Assembly: GCF_017876625.1 (NCBI RefSeq)
Contig: NZ_JAGIOH010000001.1
Coordinates: forward strand, 1,984,001 to 2,048,000
Length of the DNA stretch: 64,000 bases
Direction: 5' to 3'
From: Streptomyces syringium
GTDB taxonomy: Bacteria > Actinomycetota > Actinomycetes > Streptomycetales > Streptomycetaceae
Below, in pieces: positions 32,822-40,796 of this stretch; the first letter of the stretch is position 1, and each line of letters starts with the position of its first letter. The translations under genes were made by a program, and so were the position numbers. The notes under the pieces were generated by a model. The model did no database searches, was not told the origin of the DNA, and worked only from the letters and a program-made list of their open reading frames with translations.

Positions 32822-34249
32822 TCAGTGAACGGGCAGTTGGCGCGGGATGGTGCGCCGGTTCTCCGGGGTCCTGTGCTGCGGACGGGTCTGGGGCCGCGGC
32901 TCCAGCCCGAAGGTCGTGAAGGCGGTGCGCTCGGGCAGGGGGTAGGCCGTCTTCCCGGTGATGGAGTTGAGGATGAGGGCGCTGCGCCAGGCGGCGAGGC
33001 CGAGGTCGGCGGTGCCGACGCCGTGGGTGTGGCGTTCGGCGTTCTGGACGTGGACGGCGCCCTTGACGTGGGGGTCGAGGACGAGCCGGTGCTGCTCGTC
33101 GATGCGGGGGCGGTCGGCGGAGTCCCGGCGGATATAGGGGTCCAGGGAGGCGAGGAGGGTGTCGACGCGGCGCTCGCGGTAGCCGGTGGCGAGGACGACG
33201 GCGTCGGTGGTGAGGCGGGAGCGGCTGCCCTGCTGGGCGTGTTCGAGGTGGAGTTCGACGCGGGTGGTGCCGACGCGGCCGGCAGTGCGGACGAAGACGC
33301 CGGGGGTGAGGACGGTGTCGGGCCAGCCGCCGTGCAGGCTGCGGCGGTAGAGCTCGTCGTGGATGGTGGCGAGGGTGTCGGCGGCGACGCCCCGGTCGAG
33401 CTGCCACTGGCGCGGCAGGGCCTGGTCCCGTACGGACTCGGGCAGGGCGTGGAAGTAGCGGGTGTAGTCGGGGGTGAAGTGCTCGAGGCCGAGCTTGCTG
33501 TATTCCATGGGGGCGAAGGAGGGGCTGCGGGCGAGCCAGTGGAGCTTCTCGCGGCCGGCGGGGCGGTTGCGGAGGAGGTCGAGGAAGACCTCGGCGCCCG
33601 ACTGGCCCGCGCCGATCACGGTGATGTGGTCGGCGGCGAGGAGCCGCTCGCGGTGGTCGAGGTAGTCGGCGGAGTGGATGACGGGGACGGCGGGGGCGTC
33701 GACGAGGGGCCGCAGGGGGTCGGGGACGTAGGGGGCGGTGCCGACGCCGAGGACGAGGTTGCGGGCGTAACTGCGGCCGAGGGCCTCGGCTTCGCCGTCG
33801 GTGTCGAGCCGGGTGTAGTCGATCTCGAAGAGGGCGCGCTCGGGGTTCCAGCGGACGGCGTCGATCTGGTGGCCGAAGTGGAGTCCGGGAAGGGATTCGC
33901 TGACCCAGCGGCAGTACGCGTCGTATTCGGCGCGCTGGATGTGGAAGCGCTCGGCGAAGTAGAAGGGGTAGAGGCGCTCGCGGGCCTTGAGGTAGTTGAG
34001 GAAGGTCCAGGGGTTGGCGGGGTCGGCGAGGGTGACGAGGTCGGCGAGGAAGGGCACCTGGAGGGTGGTGTCGTCGATGAGCAGCCCGGGGTGCCACTGG
34101 AAGACGCGGTTCTGGTCGTAGAAGGCGGTGCGGAGGTCGGGGAGCGACTGGGCGAGGGCGGCGAGCGAGAGGTTGAAGGGGCCGATGCCGATGCCCGCGA
34201 GGTCGAAGGGCTGGTCGGGGGCGGTGGCGGGGGGCGGAGGATTGGTCAT
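32822..34249 (-). CDS. SidA/IucD/DesB-type lysine or diamine N-monooxygenase
   Basis: A 475-residue FAD- and NADPH-dependent N-hydroxylase like DesB, IucD and PvdA. The FAD motif is LAGIGIGPFNLSLAAL near the N-terminus, followed by FQWHPGLLIDDTTLQVPFLADLVTL and the substrate-channel stretch NPWTFLNYLKARERLYPFYFAERFHI. The NADPH motif is VIGAGQSGAEVFLDLL, and the DxxxLATGY-type motif reads DAVVLATGYRERRV. It hydroxylates a terminal amino group (lysine, ornithine or cadaverine). The ATG overlaps the stop of the decarboxylase gene (ATGA), so the pair is translationally coupled. No acyltransferase or NIS synthetase is adjacent. Confidence 0.92.
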   Translation of the reverse strand: MTNPPPPATAPDQPFDLAGIGIGPFNLSLAALAQSLPDLRTAFYDQNRVFQWHPGLLIDDTTLQVPFLADLVTLADPANPWTFLNYLKARERLYPFYFAERFHIQRAEYDAYCRWVSESLPGLHFGHQIDAVRWNPERALFEIDYTRLDTDGEAEALGRSYARNLVLGVGTAPYVPDPLRPLVDAPAVPVIHSADYLDHRERLLAADHITVIGAGQSGAEVFLDLLRNRPAGREKLHWLARSPSFAPMEYSKLGLEHFTPDYTRYFHALPESVRDQALPRQWQLDRGVAADTLATIHDELYRRSLHGGWPDTVLTPGVFVRTAGRVGTTRVELHLEHAQQGSRSRLTTDAVVLATGYRERRVDTLLASLDPYIRRDSADRPRIDEQHRLVLDPHVKGAVHVQNAERHTHGVGTADLGLAAWRSALILNSITGKTAYPLPERTAFTTFGLEPRPQTRPQHRTPENRRTIPRQLPVH

Positions 34250-35658
34250 CGGGGCGTGTGGCCTTCCACGAGGTCGAGCAGGGCGTCGAGGTCGTCGGGG
34301 CGGGTGTGGGGATTGAGGAGCGTGGCCTTGAGCCAGAGGCCCTCGGGGGTGGTGGCGCGGCCGAGGACGGCGGTGCCGTGGTCCAGGAGGCGGCGTCTGA
34401 TGTCGGCGAGCGTGCGGTCGTCGGTGCCGGTGGGGCGGAAGAGGACCGTGCTGAGGGTGGGGCGGTCGTGGAGCTCGAAGGCGGGGTGGGCCTCGATGCG
34501 GTCGGCCAGGAGCTGCGCGGTGGCGCAGACCCGCTCGACGAGGTCGCCCAGACCTCGGCGGCCGAGGGCGCGGAGGGTGACGGCGATCTTGAGGATGTCG
34601 GGGCGCCGGCTGGTGCGCGGGGAGCGGCCGAGGAGGTCGGGGTGGCCGGCCTCGATGTCGTCGGCGGGGTTGAGGTAGGGGGCCCGGTGGGCGAGGGGGC
34701 CGAGCCAGGTGGTGTCGGGCACGGCGAGGAGCCCGGCGGCGACGGGCTGCCAGCCGAGTTTGTGGAGGTCGAGGGTGACGGTCCGGGCGCGGTCGAGGCC
34801 GTCGAGCGCGGGGCGGAGGGTGTCGCTGAACAGGAGCGGCCCGCCGTAGGCGGCGTCGACGTGGAGGGGGGTGTCGTGGGCGTCGCAGAGGTCGGCGAGC
34901 TTGGGGATCGGGTCGATGCGGCCGGTGTCGGTGGTGCCCGCGGTGGCGACGACGAGGGTGGGGGCGCCGTGGCGGTCGTCGAGGGCGGCGGCGAGGTCGG
35001 CGGGGTCGAGGACGCCGGCGGGGGTGGGCAGGGTCTGCGGGGCGGGCAGGCCGAGGAGCCAGGCGGCGCGGTGGACGCTGTGGTGGGCGTTGGCCCCGCA
35101 GACGACGGTCAGGGGGTCGGCGGAGCGGGCGCGGGCGGCTTCGCGGGCGAGGAGCAGGGCGAGCTGGTTGGACTCGGTGCCGCCGGTGGTGACGAGGGCG
35201 TCGGGGGCCGGGCCGGCGGGGTGGACGAGGGCGGCCAGGGCGCGGGTGGTGAGGATTTCCAGGGCGGAGGCGGCGGGGGCCTGGTCCCAGGAGTCCAGGG
35301 AGGGGTTGAGGGCGGCGGCGGCGAGGTCGGCGGCGGCGGCCAGGGCCAGCGGCGGGCCGTGCAGATGGGCGGCGCAGCGCGGGTCGGCGGGGTCGGCGGA
35401 GCCTTCGGCGAGGGCCCGGACGAGGGTGCGGAGGGCTTCGTGGGCGCCGGTGCCGTGCTCGGGGAGGGCGGGGCCGAGGGCGGTGCGCAGCCGGGCGGTG
35501 ACGGCGTCGGGGCCGCCGGGCGGGAAGGGTCCGCCGCGGGCGGTGGCGCCTTGGCCGAGGGCGTGCAGGACCGTCTCCAGCAGGGGGCGCAGCGCGCGGG
35601 GTCCTTCGGTGCCGCCCGCCAGCGGTGCGGGGGTCTGGTCGGCGCCGGGCGCAGGCAT
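34246..35658 (-). CDS. DesA-like group II PLP amino acid decarboxylase
   Basis: A 470-residue fold-type I PLP decarboxylase of the aromatic/glutamate/diaminobutyrate group, most like the lysine decarboxylase DesA. NPSLDSWDQAPAAS, VTTGGTESNQLALLLAR, the His in ANAHHSVHRAA, VATAGTTDTG, DAAYGGPLLFSDTL and the PLP lysine in DLHKLGWQP (Lys300) are intact. The substrate is probably lysine (giving cadaverine) or a similar amino acid. The coupled N-monooxygenase supports a hydroxamate or N-hydroxy-diamine pathway. An ATG with AAAGGGG upstream is used. It is the first gene of the minus-strand block, divergent from the ATP-synthase-b-like gene. I see no iron-box match upstream. Confidence 0.9.
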   Translation of the reverse strand: MPAPGADQTPAPLAGGTEGPRALRPLLETVLHALGQGATARGGPFPPGGPDAVTARLRTALGPALPEHGTGAHEALRTLVRALAEGSADPADPRCAAHLHGPPLALAAAADLAAAALNPSLDSWDQAPAASALEILTTRALAALVHPAGPAPDALVTTGGTESNQLALLLAREAARARSADPLTVVCGANAHHSVHRAAWLLGLPAPQTLPTPAGVLDPADLAAALDDRHGAPTLVVATAGTTDTGRIDPIPKLADLCDAHDTPLHVDAAYGGPLLFSDTLRPALDGLDRARTVTLDLHKLGWQPVAAGLLAVPDTTWLGPLAHRAPYLNPADDIEAGHPDLLGRSPRTSRRPDILKIAVTLRALGRRGLGDLVERVCATAQLLADRIEAHPAFELHDRPTLSTVLFRPTGTDDRTLADIRRRLLDHGTAVLGRATTPEGLWLKATLLNPHTRPDDLDALLDLVEGHTPR

Positions 35659-35867
35659 GGGTGTGCCCCTTTTTGGGTCGGCTTATCACATGGTCCGGCT
35701 GGTCCGGGCAGGGCTAATCGCCTCAAGTTACTGGCGTCGCACACTCGGTGACCATGGGGCCTCGGGGTTTCGCCCGATGGTGGTACCGCCCTGGGGTGCG
35801 GGCCGGTGGGATCTGCTAGAGGGGTGCGAAGCGGACTCGGGGCTCGGCTTCGACTAATCTGCACCCC

Positions 35868-36419
35868 ATGGCCATGAAACTTGCTATCGACGTCGGTCCG
35901 CTCAAGCCCGAGCTCGCGCCGCTCATCCTGGGGCTGGCGCTCTTCTTCATCCTCTTCGCCGTGATGGCGAAGGTGATCCTGCCCCGGATCAACAAGGTCC
36001 TCACCGAGCGTGAGGAGGCCACCGACGGCCGCTTCGAGGAGGCCGAGGAGACGCGCGCCGAGGCCGCGCGGGTCCACGCCGAGTACCAGGAGCTGCTGGC
36101 CGAGGCGCGGCACGAGGCCGCCCGGCTGCGTCAGGAGTCGGTCGAGCAGGGCACGGCGATCATCGCCGAGCTGCGGGCCGAGGGCCAGCGTCAGCGCGAC
36201 GAGATCATCGCCGCGGGTCACGCGGTGATCGACGCGGAGCGTGCGGTCGCCGAGGCCGAGCTGCGTCAGCAGGTCGGCGTACTGGCCACCGATCTGTCGG
36301 GCCGCATCGTCGGCGAGCCGGTCACGGACTTCGCCCGCGAGAGCGGTGTCGTGGACCGCTTCCTGGAGGAGCTGCGCACGGCCCAGCCGTCGGACGCCGC
36401 GACCGACAAGCGCGCCTGA
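35868..36419 (+). CDS. Orphan F0F1 ATP synthase b-subunit-like protein
   Basis: A 183-residue protein that looks like AtpF. A membrane helix near residues 17-40 (LILGLALFFILFAVMAKVILPRI) is followed by a long, heavily charged alpha-helical stalk rich in Ala, Glu, Arg and Gln (EREEATDGRFEEAEETRAEA onwards, to about 150), then a globular tail (VGVLATDLSGRIVGEPVTDF) that also resembles the b-subunit end. No other ATP synthase gene is near, so it is a stand-alone paralogue. It may compete in, or replace, the b dimer. The start could be ATG 35868 or 35874; no strong ribosome site is visible. A terminator hairpin follows. Confidence 0.82.
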   Translation: MAMKLAIDVGPLKPELAPLILGLALFFILFAVMAKVILPRINKVLTEREEATDGRFEEAEETRAEAARVHAEYQELLAEARHEAARLRQESVEQGTAIIAELRAEGQRQRDEIIAAGHAVIDAERAVAEAELRQQVGVLATDLSGRIVGEPVTDFARESGVVDRFLEELRTAQPSDAATDKRA

Positions 36420-36439
36420 CCGTCGAGACAACCGGCCAA

Positions 36440-36472
36440 GGCTCCCGTACCCCCTTGGGGGGTGCGGGAGCC
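36440..36472 (+). terminator. Terminator after the b-subunit-like gene
   Basis: GGCTCCCG followed by the C-rich tract pairs with GGGGG-TGCGGGAGCC (ending at 36472), with one G-T or mismatched pair in a stem of about 14 bp. It lies between convergent genes (the b-subunit-like gene and pepN). Confidence 0.8.
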
Positions 36473-36527
36473 TCGTCGTTTTCCGGGGTGCTTCCGGCGG
36501 CCCCCGGTGCGCCGCGCGCGCGGGCGC

Positions 36528-39191
36528 TTACGCCCGTACCGGGGTGTCGTCCTCCGTGGAGGCCTGCCTGATCTTCAGGGCGCGGCGCAGGTCGTCGAGC
36601 TGGTCGGCGAGTTTGCGGCGCAGGGCGGGGGTGGGGTCGGCGTCGCGCAGGCAGGCTTCGCCGAGGCGCAGGGTCTCGGCCTCGACCAGGGGCTGGGGGA
36701 AGCCGTGGACGCCGGCGGCGATGGCGAGGGCGGGGCCGCGGCGGGCCGCGACGGTGACGGCGGCGGGGAAGTAGCGCGCGCGGTAGGGGCGCAGGAGGTC
36801 GAGCTGTTCGGGCTGCCAGAAGCCCTGGGCGGTCGCGGTGAAGAGGTAATTGGAAAGCTCCGAAGGCTCAGACAGCTCCGCGGGTTCGGCCGCACCGGAC
36901 GGTTCGGCCGGTGCGGCGGCGTCGGCGCGGTCCTCGCCGGGGTGCCCGGGGTACATCGCCTGCCAGGCGGTGGCCTTGGCGGTGGCGTCGGGGAGTGCGG
37001 CGTGGCAGCGGGCGGCGCCCTCCTGGCCGGTGGCGCTGGGGTCGCGGGCGAGTTCGGCGTCGATGGCGTCGGGGGTGGTGGCGCCGAGGACGGCGAGGCG
37101 GGCGAGGGTGCGCCAGCGCAGTTCGGGGTCGAGGGCGGGGCCGCCGGGGACGGTGCCCGCGGCCAGCCAGTCCTGGAGGGTGCCGGGGGCGGTGGCGCTG
37201 TCGATGAGGGCGCGGACGGCGATCAGCCGGAGGCCCTGCGCGTCGGCCCGGCCGGTGCCGTCGGTGCGGCGCAGCAGGTCGTGGCCGAGGTCGGTGAGGG
37301 TGGCGAGGGCCGTGGGGCGGTCGGTGGCCGGCAGGTAGCGGTCGGCGATCTGGGTGCGGGCGAAGCCGAGGACGGCCTGTGCGATGGCGATGTCGGTTTC
37401 GTGCGGGATGTGGGCGCGGGCGGCGTCCAGGTAGGCGGCGGGGGCCAGTTCGCCGTCGCGGACCATGTCACGGGCGGCGTTCCAGACGACGGCGCGGGCG
37501 ACGGGGTCGGGCAGTCCGGAGAGCGTGCGCAGGGCGGTGTCCCAGGAGCCGGCGTCGAGGCGGACCTTGGCGTAGGTCAGGTCGCCGTCGTTGACGAGCA
37601 GCAGGGCGGGGCGGGGGCCGGTGAAGGTGAGGGTGCGGGTGCCGCCGCCGGCGGGCAGGTCGGCTTCGACGCGGTCGCGGCGCACGAGGGCCCGGGGGTC
37701 GTCGGGGGCGTGGTCGTAGAGGCCGATCGCGAGGTGGTGCGGGCGGGTGCCGTCGTGGTGGAGGTCGAGGTGCCAGCCGGTCGTGCCGCCGGCTCCGCCC
37801 GCACCAAGGTCGCCTGCGGCGCTGTCCTCGGTGATGCGGGGGGTGAGGGTGTCGACGCCGCTGGTGCGCAGCCAGCTGTCGGCCCAGGCGTGGACGTCAC
37901 GGCCCGTGGCGCGGGCCAGGGAGTCGATGAAGTCGGCGAGGGTGGCGTTGCCGAAGCGGTGGCGGGCGAAGTGGTCGTTGATGCCGGCGAGGAAGTCCTT
38001 CTCGCCGAGCCAGGCGACGAGCTGGCGCAGGGCGCTCGCGCCCTTGGCGTAGGAGATGCCGTCGAAGTTGAGCAGGGCGGAGGCGGTGTCGCGGACGGCG
38101 TCGGGGGCGGGGGCCACGGGGTGGGTGGAGGGGCGCTGGTCGGCGTCGTAGCCCCAGCTCTTGCGGGCGACGGCGAAGTCGGTCCACGTACCGGTGAAGC
38201 GGGTGGCCTCGGAGAGGACCTGGTAGCCCATGTACTCGGCGAAGGACTCGTTCAGCCAGATGTCGTCCCACCACTGGAGGGTGACGAGGTCGCCGAACCA
38301 CATGTGGGCCATCTCGTGGGCGATGACCATGCCGCGGGTCTGCCGCTCGGTGTCGGTGACGGCGGAGCGGAAGACGAATTCGTCGCGGAAGGTGACGAGG
38401 CCCGGGTTCTCCATGGCGCCGGCGTTGAACTCGGGGACGAACGCCTGGTCGTAGGAGTCGAACGGGTAGGGCTCGTCGAAGATCTCGTGGTAGCGGTCGT
38501 AGCAGCGGCGGGTGATGTCGAAGAGTTCCTCGGCGTCGGTGTCGAGGTGGGGGGCGAGGGACCGGCGGCAGTGGAGCGCGAAGGGCAGCCCGGCGTGCTC
38601 GGTCCGCACGGTGTGCCAGGGGCCGGCGGCGAAGGCCACGAAGTAGGTGCTCAAGGGGGCGGTGGTGGCGAGCTGCCAGCGGCCGTCGGCGGGGGCTCCG
38701 ACGCGGGTGGCGAGGGCGTTGCCGAGGACGGTCCACTGCGGCGGGGCGGTGACGGTCGCGTCGAAGACGGCCTTGAGGTCGGGCTGGTCGAAGGCGGCGA
38801 AGACGCGCTGGACGTCGTCGAGGAAGCACTGGGTGTAGAGGTAGGTCTCGCCGTCGGCGGGGTCGGTGAAGCGGTGCATGCCCTCGCCGGTGTGGGAATA
38901 GCGCATGTCGGCCTCGACGCGCAGTTCGTGGTCCCCGGGGGTGAGGGTGAGGGGCAGCCGGTTGTCGTCGAGCGTGCCGACGTCGAGGGCGTGACCGTCG
39001 AGGGTGGCGCGGTGGAGGGCCGCGGGGCGGACCTCGACGAAGGTGGTGCCGGCTTCGCGCGCGGTGAAGCGGATGACGGTGGTGGAGCCGAAGTGCTCGT
39101 CGCCGCGGGTGAGATCGAGGTCGATCCCGTAGCGGTGGACGTCGAGGAGTCGGGCTCGGGTCTGCGCTTCGTCGCGCGTGAGTACGGGCAT
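36528..39191 (-). CDS. pepN: Aminopeptidase N (M1 family)
   Basis: An 887-residue cytoplasmic zinc aminopeptidase removing N-terminal residues from peptides. The exopeptidase motif GAMENPG is followed by the zinc site HEMAHMWFGD with the third ligand in WLNESFAEY (about residues 292-320), and the catalytic Tyr region GDTAS-like DTASALLNFDGISYAKGAS. The C-terminal helical ERAP-like domain runs to the end and includes an Ala/Glu/Ser/Pro-rich insertion near residues 755-785. Length and domain order are normal for Streptomyces PepN. ATG 39191 (MPVLTRDEAQ) fits the family. It stands alone between two terminator-like structures. Confidence 0.95.
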   Translation of the reverse strand: MPVLTRDEAQTRARLLDVHRYGIDLDLTRGDEHFGSTTVIRFTAREAGTTFVEVRPAALHRATLDGHALDVGTLDDNRLPLTLTPGDHELRVEADMRYSHTGEGMHRFTDPADGETYLYTQCFLDDVQRVFAAFDQPDLKAVFDATVTAPPQWTVLGNALATRVGAPADGRWQLATTAPLSTYFVAFAAGPWHTVRTEHAGLPFALHCRRSLAPHLDTDAEELFDITRRCYDRYHEIFDEPYPFDSYDQAFVPEFNAGAMENPGLVTFRDEFVFRSAVTDTERQTRGMVIAHEMAHMWFGDLVTLQWWDDIWLNESFAEYMGYQVLSEATRFTGTWTDFAVARKSWGYDADQRPSTHPVAPAPDAVRDTASALLNFDGISYAKGASALRQLVAWLGEKDFLAGINDHFARHRFGNATLADFIDSLARATGRDVHAWADSWLRTSGVDTLTPRITEDSAAGDLGAGGAGGTTGWHLDLHHDGTRPHHLAIGLYDHAPDDPRALVRRDRVEADLPAGGGTRTLTFTGPRPALLLVNDGDLTYAKVRLDAGSWDTALRTLSGLPDPVARAVVWNAARDMVRDGELAPAAYLDAARAHIPHETDIAIAQAVLGFARTQIADRYLPATDRPTALATLTDLGHDLLRRTDGTGRADAQGLRLIAVRALIDSATAPGTLQDWLAAGTVPGGPALDPELRWRTLARLAVLGATTPDAIDAELARDPSATGQEGAARCHAALPDATAKATAWQAMYPGHPGEDRADAAAPAEPSGAAEPAELSEPSELSNYLFTATAQGFWQPEQLDLLRPYRARYFPAAVTVAARRGPALAIAAGVHGFPQPLVEAETLRLGEACLRDADPTPALRRKLADQLDDLRRALKIRQASTEDDTPVRA

Positions 39192-39287
39192 GGGGTCATG
39201 CTGCCGTATCGCTGGGCGCCGGCCTATGGGGTTTTGGCCGGGGTGCTGGGGGGTGCGCGCCGTTGCGGGGCTCCGCCCCGGGCCCCG

Positions 39288-39310
39288 GTCCTCAAGCGCC
39301 GGACGGGCTG
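39288..39310 (-). repeat. Dispersed 23-bp intergenic repeat, copy 2
   Basis: This copy starts GTCCTCAAGCGCCGG and ends ACGGGCTG. It is the reverse complement of the unit at 39349-39371 and is 11 bases before a second copy in the same orientation. Confidence 0.8.
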
Positions 39311-39320
39311 GCTGTGCCTT

Positions 39321-39371
39321 GTCCTCAAGCGCCGGACGGGCTTGTTTCCAGCCCGTCCGGCGCTTGAGGAC
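39321..39371. repeat. Inverted pair of dispersed repeats forming a 22-bp hairpin
   Basis: One unit at 39321-39342 and its exact reverse complement at 39350-39371 flank the seven-base loop TGTTTCC, so the pair folds into a perfect 22-bp stem. It lies between the chorismate mutase stop codon and the pepN start, so it probably terminates the chorismate mutase transcript. It also belongs to a repeat family with a copy near 10.29 kb. Confidence 0.8.
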
Positions 39372-39388
39372 ACCGCGCGTGGCGCGGC

Positions 39389-39721
39389 TTACGCCCGCGC
39401 GATCGTCTCGTGGTGGCGGATGACCTCGGCGATGATGAAGTTGAGGAACTTCTCGGCGAACGCCGGGTCGAGTTTGGCGTTCTCGGCCAGTTCGCGGAGC
39501 CGGGTGATCTGCCGGGCCTCGCGGGCGGGGTCGGCGGGCGGGAGTTTGTGGGCGGCCTTGAGGTGGCCGACCTGCTGGGTGCATTTGAACCGCTCGGCGA
39601 GCATGTGGATCACCGCGGCGTCGATGTTGTCGATGCTGTCGCGCAGCCGGCCCAGCTCGGCGCGTACGGACTCGTCGTCGGTGCCGGGGGCACCGCTGAA
39701 GCTGTTGGCACTGTCGGTCAT
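39389..39721 (-). CDS. Chorismate mutase (AroQ type)
   Basis: A 110-residue all-helical chorismate mutase that makes prephenate for Phe and Tyr synthesis. The AroQ pattern is visible: LRDSIDNIDAAVIHMLAERF (helix 1, with the usual Arg, Asp and Arg set), QQVGHLKAAHKLPPADPAREARQI with the catalytic Lys and Arg, and a C-terminal helix FAEKFLNFIIAEVIRHHE with Gln/Glu positions. A 15-residue Ser/Gly-rich lead precedes it. No fused dehydratase is present. It starts 11 bases after the araC-type gene and is probably co-transcribed with it, although the jobs look unrelated. Confidence 0.93.
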   Translation of the reverse strand: MTDSANSFSGAPGTDDESVRAELGRLRDSIDNIDAAVIHMLAERFKCTQQVGHLKAAHKLPPADPAREARQITRLRELAENAKLDPAFAEKFLNFIIAEVIRHHETIARA

Positions 39722-39732
39722 GTCCACCGACC

Positions 39733-40623
39733 CTATGCGGGCGGAAGGGGTCCGGTGACCGGTGGGTGCTCCGGGTCGGGTATCCGCCGGCTCCAGCCGC
39801 CGGGGACGCTGCGGCCCTGGCGCTCGCGGAACCGTACCGGGGCGGTGCCGACGCGGCGGGTGAAGAGCCGGCTGAAGTAGGCCGGGTCGTCGTAGCCGAC
39901 GCGGCGGGCGACGGCCGAGACGGGCAGTTCGGTGGCGGCGAGGAGTTCCTTGGCGCGGCCCAGGCGGATGGCCAGGAGGTAGTCCTTCGGGCTGCACCCG
40001 GCGCCGCGTCGCACGGCGGAGCGCAGCGCGGCGGGGGTCATGCCGTGCCGGGCGGCGTGTTCGGTGACGGACAGCGGCAGGAAGGCGTCGCGGGCGAGTG
40101 CGCGCAGGACGGGTTCGCCGTCGCCGCCGAGGTCGGCGCGGGCACGGTGGAGGGCGACGAGGAGTTCGTGGACGGCGGCGGAGGTCTCGACTTCGAGGAG
40201 GGGGTTGCCGCGGTGGGCGGCGCGGGCGATGCGGGCGATGGCGGCGCGGGCGGCGGTGGTCTCGGTGAGGGGGACGAGAGGCCGGTCGGGTTCGATGAGG
40301 CCGAGTTCGGTGTAGGCGGTGACGGCGGGGCCGGTGAAGTCGACGAAGCTCTCGTCCCAGCCGTTGTCCGGTCCGGCGCCGTAGTGGTGCGGGACGCCGG
40401 GGCTGAGCCACAGGAGTGCGGGGGCGGTGACGGGCAGGGCGCGGCCGTCGGGGGTGCGCAGCCAGCCGGTCCCGGCGCTGATGACGACGGCGACGTGGTG
40501 GTCGAGGGTGCGGGGTCCGACGGCGGGGAGGGCGCCGTGCTGGAGGCCGACGCCGAGGCAGACCAGTCCGAGCCGGTGGTGGACCGGGCCGGGCGTGAAG
40601 TACCGCATCCAGGTGTGGTACAC
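39733..40623 (-). CDS. AraC-family regulator with N-terminal cupin domain
   Basis: A 296-residue transcription factor. The N-terminal ligand-binding cupin (about 20-150) includes DHHVAVVISAGTGWL and LLWLSPGVPHHYG. The C-terminal AraC double helix-turn-helix (about 190-285) has LLVAL, LSVTEHAARHGMTPAALRSAVRR and VSAVARRVGYDDPAYFSRLFTRRVGTAPVRFR. GTG 40623 follows GGAGG by ten bases; an in-frame ATG five codons later is possible. It lies directly downstream of the GH101 gene, so it most likely controls that gene in response to a sugar. Candidate direct repeats lie in the GH101 promoter region. Confidence 0.92.
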   Translation of the reverse strand: MYHTWMRYFTPGPVHHRLGLVCLGVGLQHGALPAVGPRTLDHHVAVVISAGTGWLRTPDGRALPVTAPALLWLSPGVPHHYGAGPDNGWDESFVDFTGPAVTAYTELGLIEPDRPLVPLTETTAARAAIARIARAAHRGNPLLEVETSAAVHELLVALHRARADLGGDGEPVLRALARDAFLPLSVTEHAARHGMTPAALRSAVRRGAGCSPKDYLLAIRLGRAKELLAATELPVSAVARRVGYDDPAYFSRLFTRRVGTAPVRFRERQGRSVPGGWSRRIPDPEHPPVTGPLPPA

Positions 40624-40754
40624 GCGTCCGGGGCCTCCTTTCCGCTGCCGGTTCGTCGCACGCAGCGCCGATCTTCGCCGATGGGCCCCTCGCCCGCCAG
40701 AGGGCGGGCGCGATCGGCCGGAAGGCGTGGTCCGGCACGGCGGCGGGCGCCGGT

Positions 40755-40786
40755 GAACGGGAGCGCGGGGGCACAGGTGCCCGTTC
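40755..40786 (-). terminator. Possible hairpin after the GH101 gene
   Basis: GAACGGG (40755-40761) and CCCGTTC (40780-40786) can pair, with a G/C-rich internal part. It starts just beyond the GH101 stop codon at 40797, in the gap before the araC-type gene. Confidence 0.4.
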
Positions 40787-40796
40787 TCCCCGGTGA

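Noticed and set aside
35659..35867. Iron-box (DmdR/IdeR) upstream of the DesA-like gene
   Set aside because: I looked for the TTAGGTTAGGCTAACCTAA type palindrome. The closest stretch, GGGCTAATCGCC, matches only part of one half, so iron control is not supported by sequence.
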